Below are positions 1 through 10,666 of a stretch of DNA of 64,000 nt, piece by piece. Position 1 is the stretch's first letter. Each line of letters opens with the position of its first letter. Origin of the DNA: Triglochin maritima (taxonomy: Eukaryota; Streptophyta; Magnoliopsida; Alismatales; Juncaginaceae); the NCBI GenBank assembly GCA_963682175.1, contig OY821786.1, forward strand, positions 29,038,501-29,102,500. Direction: 5' to 3'. Both the position numbers and the translations under genes were made by a program. A model generated the notes under the pieces. It was not told the origin of the DNA and ran no database searches. It saw only the letters and a program-made list of their open reading frames with translations.

Positions 1-120
1 CGGGGGTAACTTGAAATTTGATAATAATTGAATAAAAACTATGCACATCCATAGGGGGAGCATTTTGATGCATAGTTTACATCTAAAATTTTCAAGTATT
101 AAGATATAAGTTGTCATCAT

Positions 121-135
121 AAAAAAAGGGGGAGA
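121..135 (+). other. Polypurine tract of upstream family A unit
   Basis: A run of seven A followed by GGGGGAGA lies four bases before the TGTTGG start of the LTR. In this position it is the plus-strand primer of the unit that extends beyond the left window edge. Confidence 0.7.
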
Positions 136-139
136 TATT

Positions 140-1677
140 TGTTGGCGTTTTAGCCTTAATCTATGTTTGGATGATTTAATCAACCTAATATTAATTGTAA
201 TCTAGGTAGAGTAGCACACATATTTCATATCATATATATAGTTTTGTGCTAACTTCTACAGGTGATCAAGACTCAAGGAAGAAAGGAAATCAAGTCAAGA
301 CATGTAATAAAGCTCATTTGAAGACATGTAATCTTGATTTATTTTGAGTCTTAGGAAATATGTGTAATTGAGCATACTTGAGCTAAAAACCAATCAAACA
401 CACACTAGGCTCCCTATAGAAGTCACACACAAAATTTCACGTCAATTGGACTTCAATAGATCACCCAAACTAGAACCGGAAAACACTTAAACCTTACTAG
501 AACTGCCAGGACCAAATCGGTCGACCAGACCGAGTTCTTTGTTCGGCCGATTGGGTTGTTAATTTTGTTACAGGATTTAGTTTTTAAATTGTTCAACCAT
601 TTAGAACCTTTTGTTCGACCATCTACACGTGTCACATGACCATTAGACTTGTCGTATTCTACACTGGTCTGATTTCCCAAAATCGCAAACTTACCAAACT
701 TTCGGTCGACTGAAACTAACCTAGCGACTGACCGATTAAACAAAACTTGGTCACCCTGAACACGCTGGAAGTTTCCGTTCGAAGGTCTCCTAAACTTCGG
801 TCAACCGAAACTCAAATTCTTCTTGAATCCAAGAGTGCTTGGAAGTTTCCGATCGAACCTACCATTTGCCTTGTTCGACCGATCCAATTTTACCAGACCA
901 AAAACCCTAGAACGGTTGACCAATCACCTTAGCTAGTTCGACCGTTCACTTAAGTGAACTTAAGTTGTAGCTAAAATTGACCAACCGATCGACCGACATA
1001 CATGATTCGGTCGACCGATTTTGTGTTGAATTGTGTCCTACACTTCACTGCCTTGTGTTTTCTCACACAATCTCTTACCCAATTAATCCCAACGGCTATA
1101 ACCTACTTGGATCTTATAAATAGAGTTGTCGAACACATTTTCTACAACTCTCCCACTCCATATTGTCCAATACTTTAGATAGAAAGCTCCAAACACTCCA
1201 AAGCTAAAAGCCTTCACACTTAGTCATCATTTCCACACTATACTCAAGTGTGCTCAAGATTTAGAGAGTTTTGTTCCACTCCAATTGTTTGTCAACGTAG
1301 CAAGGGTCTTGGTGAAAGCCCAAGACAAGAGTATAGACTTCGGTGAGAGCCCAAAGTGATCCTATCAGGTTGTAAGAGGAGGAGCCAAACACAACGAGGG
1401 TTGTTCGCGAGTTTGAAGACATGTAAAGGTGTTGTCTCCTGGCCCAGATTGGGGAGCGGATAGTGAAGACGTGAGCGGAGCTCGAACTGTCGAGCATAGC
1501 TTGCAAGAGAGGACGTGGAAGGGTGGCCAAACCTCTGTAAAAATCCCTTTGTCTTCCTTTGTGGTTTGCACATTTTCTTTCTCTACTTGCACTTGCTTGT
1601 TGTTTCCGCTGCGCATGTTTATTGCTTAATCGAGTAGAGAATTAAGCTAGATTAATTAGGGGCCACCAATCTTAACA
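140..1677 (+). repeat. Family A LTR, complete (shared by two units)
   Basis: The LTR starts TGTTGG after a polypurine tract and ends about 1677 (CTTAACA), two bases before the tRNA-Met primer site. Length is about 1.54 kb. Its U3 half (500-1020) is studded with GGTCGACC-like palindromes, a TATA box follows at 1113, and 1260-1640 is the more conserved R/U5 half. It aligns with 3743-4869, 8192-9079, 9156-10666 (minus) and 12421-13913. Confidence 0.85.
1113..1123 (+). promoter_or_regulatory. TATA box of family A LTR
   Basis: CTTATAAATAG is preceded by GC-poor sequence and followed about 30 bases later by a CT-rich start region. The same motif sits at the same place in the solo LTR at 13343. It is deleted from the LTR at 3743-4869 and mutated in the minus copy near 9705-9720. 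Confidence 0.7.
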
Positions 1678-1679
1678 AT

Positions 1680-1691
1680 TGGTATCAGAGC
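1680..1691 (+). other. Primer binding site, initiator tRNA-Met
   Basis: TGGTATCAGAGC is the standard plant copia primer site, complementary to the 3' end of initiator tRNA-Met. It begins two bases after the LTR. Confidence 0.9.
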
Positions 1692-1727
1692 ATAGGTGCT
1701 TAAATCATCTACTTAATCGTAGTAAGC

Positions 1728-2087
1728 ATGACCAAAATTGCATCCACATCCACCTCTTATGATTTAGAATCACCTAAATGCTCTTCTAGACCACCATATT
1801 TTGATGGAACTAATTTCTGTTCATGGAAAAGTAAAATGAAGATATACTTGAAATCAATAACTAATTTAGATATGTGGTCCATAATCTTAACTCCATATAT
1901 CATGCCTAAAGTTGATTACAATCAATGGAGTTTAGAAGAAGAGAAATTAGCTTGCTTGAATGCGAAGGTTATGAATGTATTACATTGTGCACTCAAGTAT
2001 GAACTTTTTGACCTTGTGTCTTCTTGTGAATGTGCACATGAGATTTGGCAAATTCTTCAAGCTATGTATGGTGACAAGAAAGAATGA
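1728..2087 (+). pseudogene. Copia Gag N-terminal fragment
   Basis: This reading frame of 119 residues starts with ATG 36 bases after the primer site, where copia Gag begins. It shows the family signature PPYFDGTNFCSWKSKMKIYL near residues 22-41 (the 'FDG-N-W' motif of the DUF4219/UBN2 gag domain) and later CAHEIWQILQAMYGD (residues 101-115). Full Gag proteins continue through a longer UBN2 domain and a zinc knuckle. Here a stop follows 'GDKKE', and the next frame resumes much further along the protein, so the middle of Gag is deleted. If the protein is made, it could only contribute part of a capsid. Confidence 0.85.
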
Positions 2088-2117
2088 CCAACCGGGAAAG
2101 AGGGAGATTCGAGCCAA

Positions 2118-2951
2118 ATGGATGAAGCTCATGAAAGATGGGATAAGAATACATCTACATCATACTCCTCATCAAGCTCATCCAAGGGAGAAGATGCCCA
2201 CACATGCCTCATTGTAACAATCGATGAAGAAAGTGAGGTATATTCTAAATCTAGCTCATCTATTTCTAGTTCTAATGATGAATCATATTTATTTAAAGAA
2301 CTACAAAATGCATTCCATGAGCTTGTTGAAAGATATGAGCTACTGTGTCAAAAGAACAAGTTTGCTAGAGAAGTAAATCATGATCTTAATTGCTTAAATG
2401 AATCCATCTTGAAGGAGAAACATGATTTGCTTGCTAAACTTGACAAAATCAATTTAGAGAATGCATGCTTAAAAGATGAAAATGAAAATTTGAAAGCTAG
2501 ACCTAACTCATCTCATGCAATTGATAGTCATATGCTTGAAAGTGATAAAAATAACTTGCTTATGAAACTTGACAAATCATATCTTGAAAGCAAGAAATTA
2601 TTGAATGACTTGAATTTCATGACCGACAAATGTGTCAAATTAGAGATTCACATGCATCAAATAAATGAAAAGCACACTTCTTTGATTCAAAATCAAAAAT
2701 GCATGCATGAATCTCTTGTGCTTAAAAATAGTGAACTAAATGCCTCTAATAAAACTTTGATTAATGACTTGCATAAGTTCACAAATGGCAAGAAGAACCT
2801 TGATATGCTTTTAAGTAATCAACGACAATCCTTAGAAAAACATGGTTTAGGCTACAATGTCTTTTATGTTCAAAACCATATTGTTCATGATAGCATAAAT
2901 GGAAAGCATCAATATTGCCACAAAAAGAACCTCAAGTGTTTTAGTACCTAA
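2118..2951 (+). pseudogene. SIRE-like Gag C-terminal coiled-coil fragment
   Basis: 277 residues open with a Ser-rich stretch, then CLIVTIDEESEVYSKSSSS, then a long Leu/Lys/Asn/Glu heptad region (about residues 60-240). This composition is typical of the coiled-coil tail of SIRE/Maximus-type copia Gag, where it follows the zinc knuckle; the knuckle itself is missing. The Met at 2118 is probably not a real start, because the frame is separated from the gag N-terminus by a deletion and frame change. Beyond the stop, 2940-3030 still reads as 'VPKSTW...VPKTKLNGPK' in shifted frames, the usual Gag-Pol linker of this lineage. A homologous piece is at 11398-11780, minus strand. Confidence 0.8.
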
Positions 2952-3742
2952 ATCCACTTGGGTATGGGTACCAAAGACTAAATTGAATGGCCCCAAACAA
3001 AAATAGGTACCAAAATCTACACTTGTAGGTACTTAAAGAAGGAGGGAGATCGGTGGTGACTGGGCAAGCTTGAAGAGTCAAATTCAAATCCGGTTGCACT
3101 ACAGAATGAAGATTGGAACCAAGTCAAGGATCAAATTGGGTATAATTTTCTATCCTCTACATTCATATAAGATTGGTTCTAATCTACGATAAAATGAATG
3201 CTAAATTGTCATATCTTTATCGCATTCATTGTTCGACTAGGTTATGCTTCATGTAAATCATTAAAAAAATAAAATTGATTTTATGCCTAATTGAAATCTT
3301 ATTCGTTGCATATCTTACAATTTGAATAACATCCATTTCTTAAAGTGTCATATGTGTAAATGGATGTCAAAAGGGGATATAACACATCACATGCCTAAAT
3401 GACACAGTCTGCTTGTTGTTAAAAAAAGGGAGAATAGAAATGAACACAATTGATATATCATATCCACATTGATAGGGGAGCTTAATGAATATCATTTATT
3501 TAGAGTAACGATGCAAAATTTAGGGGAGCAACTTCATTACAAGACATCCGAATTCCATGTTTAAACTTATGTTTTTTTTATGGATGTCAAAGGGGGAGAA
3601 ATAATTACGGGGGTAACTTGAAATTTGATAATAATTGAATAAAAACTATGCACATCCATAGGGGGAGCATTTTGATGCATAGTTTACATCTAAAATTTTC
3701 AAGTATTAAGATATAGGTTGCCATCATAAAAAAGAGGGAGAT
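2952..3742 (+). other. Family A 3' internal region with polypurine tract
   Basis: No coding capacity for protease, integrase or RT is present where pol should be. The stretch is AT-rich with several short GGGGGAG or GGGGAG runs (near 3470, 3590 and 3660). It ends in an A-rich polypurine tract at 3728-3741, directly before the second LTR. Confidence 0.7.
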
Positions 3743-4869
3743 TGTTGGCGTTTTAGCCTTGATCTACGTTTTGATGATTTAATCAACCTAATCTTAATTG
3801 TAATCTAGGTAGAGTAGCACACATATTTCATATCATATATATAGTTTTGTGCTAACTTCTACAGGTGATCAAGACTCAAGGAAGAAAGGAAATCAAGTCA
3901 AGACATGTAATAAAGCTCATTTGAAGACATGTAATCTTGATTTATTTTGAGTCTTAGGAAATATGTGTAATTGAGCATACTTGAGCTAAAAACCAATCAA
4001 ATGCACACTAGGTTCCCTATAGAAGCGACACACAAAATTTCACTTCAATTGGACTTCAATAGATCACCCAAACTAGAACCGTAAAACACTTAATCCTTAC
4101 TAGAACTGCCAGGACCAAATCGGTCGACCAGACCGAGTTCTTTGCGCTACCAATTGGGTTGTTAATTCTGTTACATGATTTAGTGTTTAAACTGGTCGAC
4201 CATTTAGAACCTTTTGTTCACCCGTATACACGTCTCAGATGACCGTTAGACTTATCGTATTCTACAACGGTCTGATTTCCCAAAACCCTAAACTTACCAA
4301 ACTTTCGGTCGACCGAAACTTACCTAGCGGTCAACCGATCAAACAAAACTTGGTCGCCCTGAACACTCTGGAAGTTTCCGGTTGAACATCTCCTAAACCT
4401 CGGTCGACCGAAACTCAAATTCTTCTTTAATCTAGGAGTGCCTGGAAGTGTGATCAAGATTTAGAGTGTTCTGTTCCACTCCAATTGTTTGTTAACGTAG
4501 CAAGGGTCTTGGTGAAATCCCAAGACAAGAGTATAGACTTCTGTGAGAGCCCGAAGTGATTCTCTCATATTGTGAGAGGAGTAGCAAAACTCGATGAGGG
4601 TTGTTTATGAGTTTGAAGACATGTAAAGGTATTGTCTCTTGGCCAGTAAAGGGGAGCAGATAGTGAAGACATGAGCGTAGCTCGAAGTGTCGGGCGGAGC
4701 TTGCAAAAGAGGATGTAGGCGGGTGGCCGAACCTTTTGTAAAAATACCCTTCTCTCCTTTGTAGTTTGGACATTTTCTTTCTCTACTAGCATTTGTTTGT
4801 TGTTTCTGCTGCGCATGTTTATTGCTTAATCGAGTAGAGAATTATGTTAGATTAATTAGGGTCCTAACA
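3743..4869 (+). repeat. Family A LTR with internal deletion (no TATA)
   Basis: This aligns with 140-1677 from TGTTGG to CCTAACA, but a jump at about 4449 removes roughly 0.4 kb corresponding to 845-1250 of the first LTR. The lost part holds the TATA box and transcription start region, so this LTR should be a poor promoter. Confidence 0.8.
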
Positions 4870-5741
4870 CTAACAACATAAGTTATGTCAGGTCTGGTGA
4901 CAGTCAGATAAATGAGTTTTCCTATTAATCTTTGGAATTGTTCTATGTCTTTTAAAAATTCTCCATCAGTTAGACTTACCTTACCTTTCGGTTTGTCTCA
5001 ATGAGAGTATTTGCAGGTTTAGATCCTACCTTTCCTGTTTCTCGAAGTAGGCCAAGAACATACTTTTGTTGGGATAAGAACATGCCTTTCTTGGAGTGTG
5101 CATGCCTAGAAAGTATTTTAGGAATCGTAAATCCTTGATGTCAAACTTGGTTTATAGATAGGTTTTTACTAGGTTTATTTCATTATCATTGTTTCCGGTT
5201 ATTATGATGTCATCTACATACACAAGAACAATAATGGTGTTGTTATTATAATGCTTAATAAACACGAATGCATCAGCAGAACGTTTCAAAAGCTATTCTC
5301 TGGGAGATTGCTTCAATCCGTAGATGGATTTGTGAAGTTTACAAAGCTAATTTTAGTGATGATTGTAGCCTGGAGGTGGAGTCATGACGAGTTCCTCTTC
5401 AAGGGTGCCTTGAAGGAAGGCATTCCGAACATCCATTTGAAAGAGATGCCATCCATAGTTAAAAACAATAGATAAAAGAACCCTAACAATATTCATTTTT
5501 GCAACAGGGGCGAAGGTCTCCTGATACTCAAGGCCATAAGTTTGAGTATACCCTTTAGTAACTAACCTAAATTTATATATAATCAATTGTCCCATTACTA
5601 TTGTATTTGATTTTTATATACCCATTAGCATCCTACAGGTTTGGTTCCTGTTTTAAAAGGGACCATGGATCAAGTATGATTCTTGTCTAAGGCTTCTAGT
5701 TCATCTTCCATGGCTTTGGCCCAATTTGGATCCCTTAGAGT
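4870..5741 (-). pseudogene. Decayed copia reverse transcriptase fragment
   Basis: Read on the minus strand in several frames, this is the RT of a copia element. 5595-5353 gives FRLVTKGYTQTYGLEYQETF, APVAKMNIVRVLLS, and FQMDVRNAFLQGTLEEE, covering RT motif A. The catalytic YVDD codons lie at 5209-5220, followed by IIITGNN. Near 4870-4930 the frame reads RLIGKLIYLTVTRPDITYVV, where the fragment is cut off by the family A LTR. RNase H is absent. Frameshifts and stops make it non-functional. It continues at 5950-6930 beyond an inserted LTR fragment. Confidence 0.85.
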
Positions 5742-5949
5742 TGTTGGCTTTTTGGCCTTAATCTATGTTTTGATGATTTAATCAACCTAATCTTAATTAT
5801 CATTAATGTAGAGTAGCACATATTGCATAGTCTTTATATTGTATTACTTGCTTGCTTATTGTTATACCATTGTGCATTCTGTTTGATTAAGTAGGTAGGT
5901 AATTAACCTTAAAAGTGATTAGAATTAGATGACCCATTACGATCCTACA
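5742..5949 (+). repeat. Family A LTR remnant, both ends only
   Basis: It starts TGTTGGCTTTTTGGCC and follows the first ~140 bases of the family A LTR, then jumps to the LTR end (CCCATTACGATCCTACA). It interrupts the minus-strand copia RT between the conserved 'DPNWAKAMEDE' segment and the upstream linker. I see no clean 5-bp target duplication (AGAGT left, AGATC right). Confidence 0.65.
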
Positions 5950-6930
5950 AGATCTTCATCGTAAGAGTTTGGTTATTGGTGAGTATCTATTGTAGTTAGA
6001 AGATTTGGTGATTAGGAGTGATGGCTTTGTAGGAAACATAATTTTGATCGGAGTAGGTAACTTTGTAAGTAACAAAGGCTCGTAGGAGAGACGAGGTATG
6101 AGTTGGTCTTGTGGACCTTCTCGTTGGAGTTCTTCCTTGTGGTTCCTCTTGAACAATATTATCATTACTTGCATTACATGTAGTGTTTTTGTTTCCCTGT
6201 TGTTGAGGGACGGGAGTTTCCTCAAGACCTGGAGCTATTTCTTCAAATAAATCCATAGTCGGAAGAGTGGTGGATGGCAGAATGGTATTTTGACTTACAG
6301 AGGTGTTATTTGTAGATCCAAAATAGGATTCATTCTCAAAAAAGGAAACATCCTTAGAGATATATAGTTTACAATTTTGAGGATCGTAGCATTTGTGCCC
6401 CTTCTTTTGGAAGGAATATACAAGGAAAACAATTCTAACAAAGTTTGAATCAAATTTGTTGATTCTTTTTTTATGAACATAGCAAGTACATCCAAAAATT
6501 CTAAGATGATATGTCTCATTCTTCTACCATTCAATATTTCAAGAGGTTGTTTATTTTGGATAAGAGGGCTAGGGAGTCGATTAATAAGATAAACAACAGT
6601 TAATATGACTTCAGACTAGAAAGTTTTTGGAATATGATTCTGAAACAATACAGATCTAGTGACATTACGAAGATGATGGTTTTTTGTTCAGAAACACCAT
6701 TTTGTTCAATGGTGTTGATGCAAGTAGTTTGGTAAAAAAATGCCTTTAGTTTTCCAAAAATGCTGAAAAACATTGCTAGTATATTCTAAGCCATTGTCAG
6801 ACCTAAGGATTTTAATTTTAGTGTCATATATATTTTCTACGAAAGTGACAATCAGAAAAATTGGGAAACATCAGATTTAGATGATAAAGGTGATAAAGTA
6901 GTTAACACCATTATATGATTCTACCGGGCT
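5950..6930 (-). pseudogene. Decayed copia integrase C-terminus and Pol linker
   Basis: This is the same minus-strand copia as 4870-5741. 6256-5996 reads as the low-complexity linker between integrase and RT (EEIAPGLEETPVPQQQG ... RRSTRPTH). 6534-6295 matches, with frameshifts, the 'GY...KGYKCYDPQNCKLYISKDVSFFE' segment at the integrase end of copia Pol. 6540-6790 carries remnants of 'EQNG' and the C-terminal part of the integrase core. No intact frame longer than about 90 residues survives. The 5' portion (gag, protease) is not present next to it. Confidence 0.75.
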
Positions 6931-7312
6931 AGATGTAATACCCCTAATCCACACTCAGGAAACATCAAGCAATCACAACTATAGCAAGTGAAAAAGGGAC
7001 ACTAATTAAAAATAGTCAAGTTGAGTCCTCAAATAAAAACATAACATAATTACAACGTCAGAGTACAATACAGAAGGGAAATACAAGAAACTCTGACCAA
7101 CTACATGACTACTAAGAGGAGCAGGAAAATACATGACAACCGAGCTCAACACATCCAGTCCATGTATCCCAAGCTCAAGTTGCCTCCAGCCACCTACCGC
7201 TTCTCACCTACAAACACGCAAACCACTCCTGAGTCTTGAATAAAGATCCCGTACACCACCCTAACCCGACACCAAACTAGGTCCACACCGTTCGTAGGGC
7301 TCACGCTGGTCT

Positions 7313-7665
7313 CGTATCCCAAGGCGACCATGCGTCCCAGCAAGGCCGAGTGTGCACCTCTACCTTAACACGTGTCTGAGCCACAAGCCAACACTCAACC
7401 CACTCTCTAGGCAGAAATGTCACACATCCCAAGACGATCAGTGTCCTAGTTAGGTCGAGCGTGCACCCTCGACAAGACCGTGCATATGATCCACAAGGCA
7501 ACGCCCTACTCCAACCACGCGCTTGAGCCCGTGAGCCCAGCTCCAACGGGCACTCGTCACAATTCTGGTAAGCAGACAAGTTTGCCTCCGGCACCGGGAA
7601 CCCGACGACACACCCGATCCCGCGAGCCCAGCTCCAACAACCACTCGTCACAACGTTGGTAAACC
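7313..7665 (+). repeat. Degenerate tandem repeats, ~90-110 bp
   Basis: CGTATCCCAAGGCGA at 7313 recurs as CACATCCCAAGACGA near 7422, each followed by a '-GCGTGCACC-' or '-GTGTGCACC-' block. GAGCCCAGCTCCAAC at about 7530 recurs at about 7622, each followed by ACTCGTCACAA and TTGGTAA or CTGGTAA. Copies are imperfect, with spacings near 109 and 92 bp. Confidence 0.6.
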
Positions 7666-7744
7666 ATCCCAGACCGCCACAAACAATAGGGGAAAACCCT
7701 AGCTTCTGCCCCGCGGCACCATATCTCCGCTTTTTCCAATCCTT

Positions 7745-7840
7745 CCATTCGCGCACGCCCCTCCTATTATTGGAAACCGATCCTACTTTCCATTCATGTA
7801 CGCCCCTCCTAAGGAGTATTCCCGGAAACCGATCCTATAA
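7745..7840 (+). repeat. Two-copy ~47-bp direct repeat
   Basis: ACGCCCCTCCTA ... GGAAACCGATCCTA occurs twice, at about 7754-7788 and 7801-7838. It is an imperfect adjacent duplication. Confidence 0.6.
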
Positions 7841-7965
7841 GATCAGCTCTTTACACAACTTGCTGCGGAAATCAATATGCTTGGAGAGCCTCTGTTGGCA
7901 TCGCATACATGCCTCATACGTCGTCTCATTGCCACCCCATGCCCGAGTCCGTGAGCAACTTTAGG

Positions 7966-9079
7966 TGGAGCAACTTCATTACAAGACTTTAGGGGGAGAA
8001 ATAAAAGTTCCATGATAAATCTATTTTTTCCCGATAGATGTCAAAGGGGGAGATTATTAGGGGATAACTTGAAATTTAAGTACAAATTGAACAAAAACTC
8101 CGCACATCCATAGGGGGAGCATTTATTTGCATAGTTTACACAGAAATTTCAAGTATTAAGATATAGGTTGCCATCATAAAAAGAGGGAGATTGTTGGCTT
8201 TTTTGCCTTAATCTATGTTTTCATTATTTAATCAACCTAATGTTAATTATAATTAATGTAGAATATCACACATTATGCATAGCATATATATTGCATTGTG
8301 TTAACTTCTACATGTCCTCAAAACTCAAGTAAGAAAGGATTCAAGTCATGACATGTAATCAAGCTCAATTGAAGACATGTATTTTGTATTTCTTTGAGTC
8401 TTAGGAACTATGTGTATTTGAGCATACAAGAGTATATAACCAATAAAACACTCAATAGGTTCCTTAGAGAAGTCACACACAAAAACATTTGGACTTCAAT
8501 AGATCACCTAAACTAGGACCGGAAAACAATTAAACCAAATCTGGTTTGCCAGTGCCAAATCGGTCGACCGGAACGAGTTATTCGTTCGACCGATTGAGTC
8601 TGTTAATACTATTAGCCTAATTGTTGTACCGGTCAACCGTTGCAAGTTTTTTGTTCGATCGTTTACACGTGTATAGTCACCGTTAGACTTGTCTTATTTT
8701 ATAACGGTCGGATGTCCCAAAACCCCAAACTTACCAGACTTTCGGTCGACCGATATTTACCTAGAGATCAACCGATCAAACAAACTTGGTCACCGTGAAC
8801 ACTTTGGTAGTTTCCGGTCGAACGTCTCCTAGAGTTCGGTCGACCGAAACTCATTTTTTCCTTGAACCCAGAAGTGCCTGGAAATTTCCGGTCGAACCAA
8901 CCATTCACTTAGCTCGACCGATCCATCCTTTACCAGACCAAAACCCCTTGAACAGTTGACCGATCCCCAATTTAGTTCGACCGTTCACTTAAGTGAACTT
9001 ATGTGATAGCCAAATTTGATCGACCGGTAGCCCGATTTGGTCGACCGAATTAGTCTTGAAATGTGTCCTGCACTTCATA
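7966..9079 (+). mobile_element. Truncated family A copy: internal 3' end plus 5' two-thirds of LTR
   Basis: 7966-8191 matches the 3' internal end of family A, including GGGGGAGA runs and the AAAAAGAGGGAGA polypurine tract. The LTR starts at 8192 (TGTTGGC). It follows the family through the GGTCGACC-rich region and breaks off near 9079, at the position equal to about 1040 of the first LTR, before the TATA box. Confidence 0.75.
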
Positions 9080-9141
9080 AGATGTTGATGCAATTTGGGT
9101 CATGCAAAGATTACCGTTGAGTAATGAAGTTAGCTAACAAG

Positions 9142-9153
9142 GCTCTGATACCA
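9142..9153 (-). other. Primer binding site (tRNA-Met), minus strand
   Basis: GCTCTGATACCA is the reverse complement of TGGTATCAGAGC. It sits immediately beyond the 3' edge of the minus-strand LTR 9156-10666, so this LTR is followed by a primer site although it lies downstream of an internal region. Confidence 0.85.
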
Positions 9154-9155
9154 AT

Positions 9156-10666
9156 TGTAGGATTCTATGTATGGCTTAGTTCTAATTTATTTTGACCCTA
9201 AACAAACTCTACTTACTTAACAATCAAAGATGCAGCGGAATTACAAACAAAACAAGCAAAGTAAACTAAGCAAACCACATTCGAAGATGTCGGATTTTAT
9301 AGAGGTTCGGTCTCCTGCCTACTTCCTCTCTTGCAAGCTCCACTCAATCTCCATCGAGCTTTGCTCACATCTTCACTATCAACCTCGTTCCAGGCCGAGA
9401 TTAAGCCTTAACAATTCTTCAAGCTCGCGAACAACTCTAGCCGAGCTTGGCTCCTCTCACAATACGAGAGGATCACTACGGGATCTCACCGAAGTCTATA
9501 CTCTTGTCTTGGACTTTCACCAATACACTTGCTTCTTTGACAAATAATGAGTGGGACAACACTCTCTAAATCTAAGCACACTTGAGTGAAATATGGATTT
9601 AAGACTAAAGTGTCGAAGATTTGAGGCTTGGAGTATTTGGAGCTTTCTCTTTAATGTATTGGACAATATGGAGTGGGAGAGTTGTGTAAAAGTGTGCTGG
9701 ACAACTCTATTAATAAGCGCCAAGTAACTTATAGTCGTTGGGATTAGTTGGGTAAAAGTTTGTGTGAGAAACACAAGGTAGTGAAGTGCATGACATAATT
9801 CAACACAAAATCGGTGAACCGAATCGAGAATACCGGTCGACCAGTTTGTCAATTCTGGCTACAACTTAAGTTCATTTAAGTGAACGGTGGAACTAGCTAA
9901 GGGGGTTGGTCAACCGTTCTAGGGTTTTTGGTCTGTTAAGAATGAATCGGTCGAACAAAGTAAATAGTTGGTTCGACCGGAAACTTCCAGGCAGTCCTGG
10001 GTTTAAGAATAATTTGAGTCTCGGTCGACCAGGCTCTAGGAGACGTTCAACCGAAAACCACCAGAGTGTTCAGGATGACCAAGAAATTGTTGGATCAGTC
10101 GACCTCTAGGAAAGTTTCGGTCGACCAGAAGTTTGGTAAAATTAAGGGTTTGGGAAATCCGACCGTTGTAGAAAAATGACAAATGAAACGGTCATGTGAC
10201 ATGTGTGATCAGTCGAACAAAAGGCTCTAAATGGTCGATCGGTTTTAACACTAAATCCTGTAACAAAATAAACAACCCAATTCTGGTCGACCGATTTGGT
10301 CCTGGCAGTTCAAGTAACGTTTAAGTGTTTTCCGGTTCTAGTTTGGGTGATCTATTGAAGTCCAATTGATGTGAAATTTTGTGTGTGAATTCTATAGGGA
10401 ACCTAGTGTGTGTTTGATTGGTTATTATCTCAAGTATGCTCAATTACATAAAGTTCCTAAGACTCAAAATAAATCAAGATTACATATCTTCAAATGAGTT
10501 TTATTACATGTCTTGACTTGATTTCCTTTCTTCCTTGAGTCTTGATCACTTGTAGAAATTAGCACAATACAATATATATGTTTTGCAGAGTGTGTACTAC
10601 ATTGATTATACTTAAGATTAGGTTGATTAAATCATCAAAACATAGATTAAGGCCAAGAATCCAACA
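9156..10666 (-). repeat. Family A LTR, minus strand, complete
   Basis: On the plus strand it runs TGTAGG ... CCAACA, the reverse complement of TGTTGG...CCTACA, about 1.51 kb. It carries the GGTCGACC-rich U3 (9830-10300). The expected TATA position reads TTATTAATAG (reverse complement of 9705-9720), a point change from the family TTATAAATAG. It is flanked right by internal sequence with a polypurine tract (10667-10680) and left by a primer site (9142-9153). Confidence 0.85.

Larger units (their letters stand above)
1..4869 (+). mobile_element. Family A (SIRE-like copia) gag-only array: internal end - LTR - internal - LTR
   Basis: Bases 1-139 repeat almost base for base at 3608-3742, where they form the 3' end of the internal region just before an LTR. 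The order is therefore partial internal, complete LTR (140-1677), internal (1678-3742), second LTR (3743-4869). The middle LTR has a polypurine tract on its left and a primer site on its right, as expected of an LTR shared by two head-to-tail units. The complete internal region is only about 2.1 kb and encodes gag pieces with no protease, integrase or RT, so this is a non-autonomous derivative. The coiled-coil gag places the parent among SIRE/Maximus-like copia elements. The left end lies outside the window. Confidence 0.8.
6931..7965. other. Unclassified GC-richer segment, possible Ty3 LTR remnant
   Basis: This opens with TGTAATACCCC, a start seen in some Ty3 LTRs, but I cannot find a matching end or primer site. 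7300-7830 is notably more GC-rich than its neighbours and holds degenerate repeats. Open frames here lack any motif I recognise, and several overlap on both strands, as expected of GC-rich non-coding DNA. Confidence 0.35.

Noticed and set aside
500..1020. Repeated GGTCGACC suggesting a CRISPR-like or recombination-site array
   Set aside because: Spacing is irregular, the motif is short and variable, and it lies in LTR U3 regions of a plant genome.
7480..7756. Overlapping frames on both strands in GC-rich DNA as a host gene
   Set aside because: The frames overlap repeats, lack domains and have no start or splice context that I can support.
6936..7965. TGTAATACCCC start as a complete Ty3 LTR
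   Set aside because: No matching end, primer site or second LTR could be found, so only an uncertain label was given.
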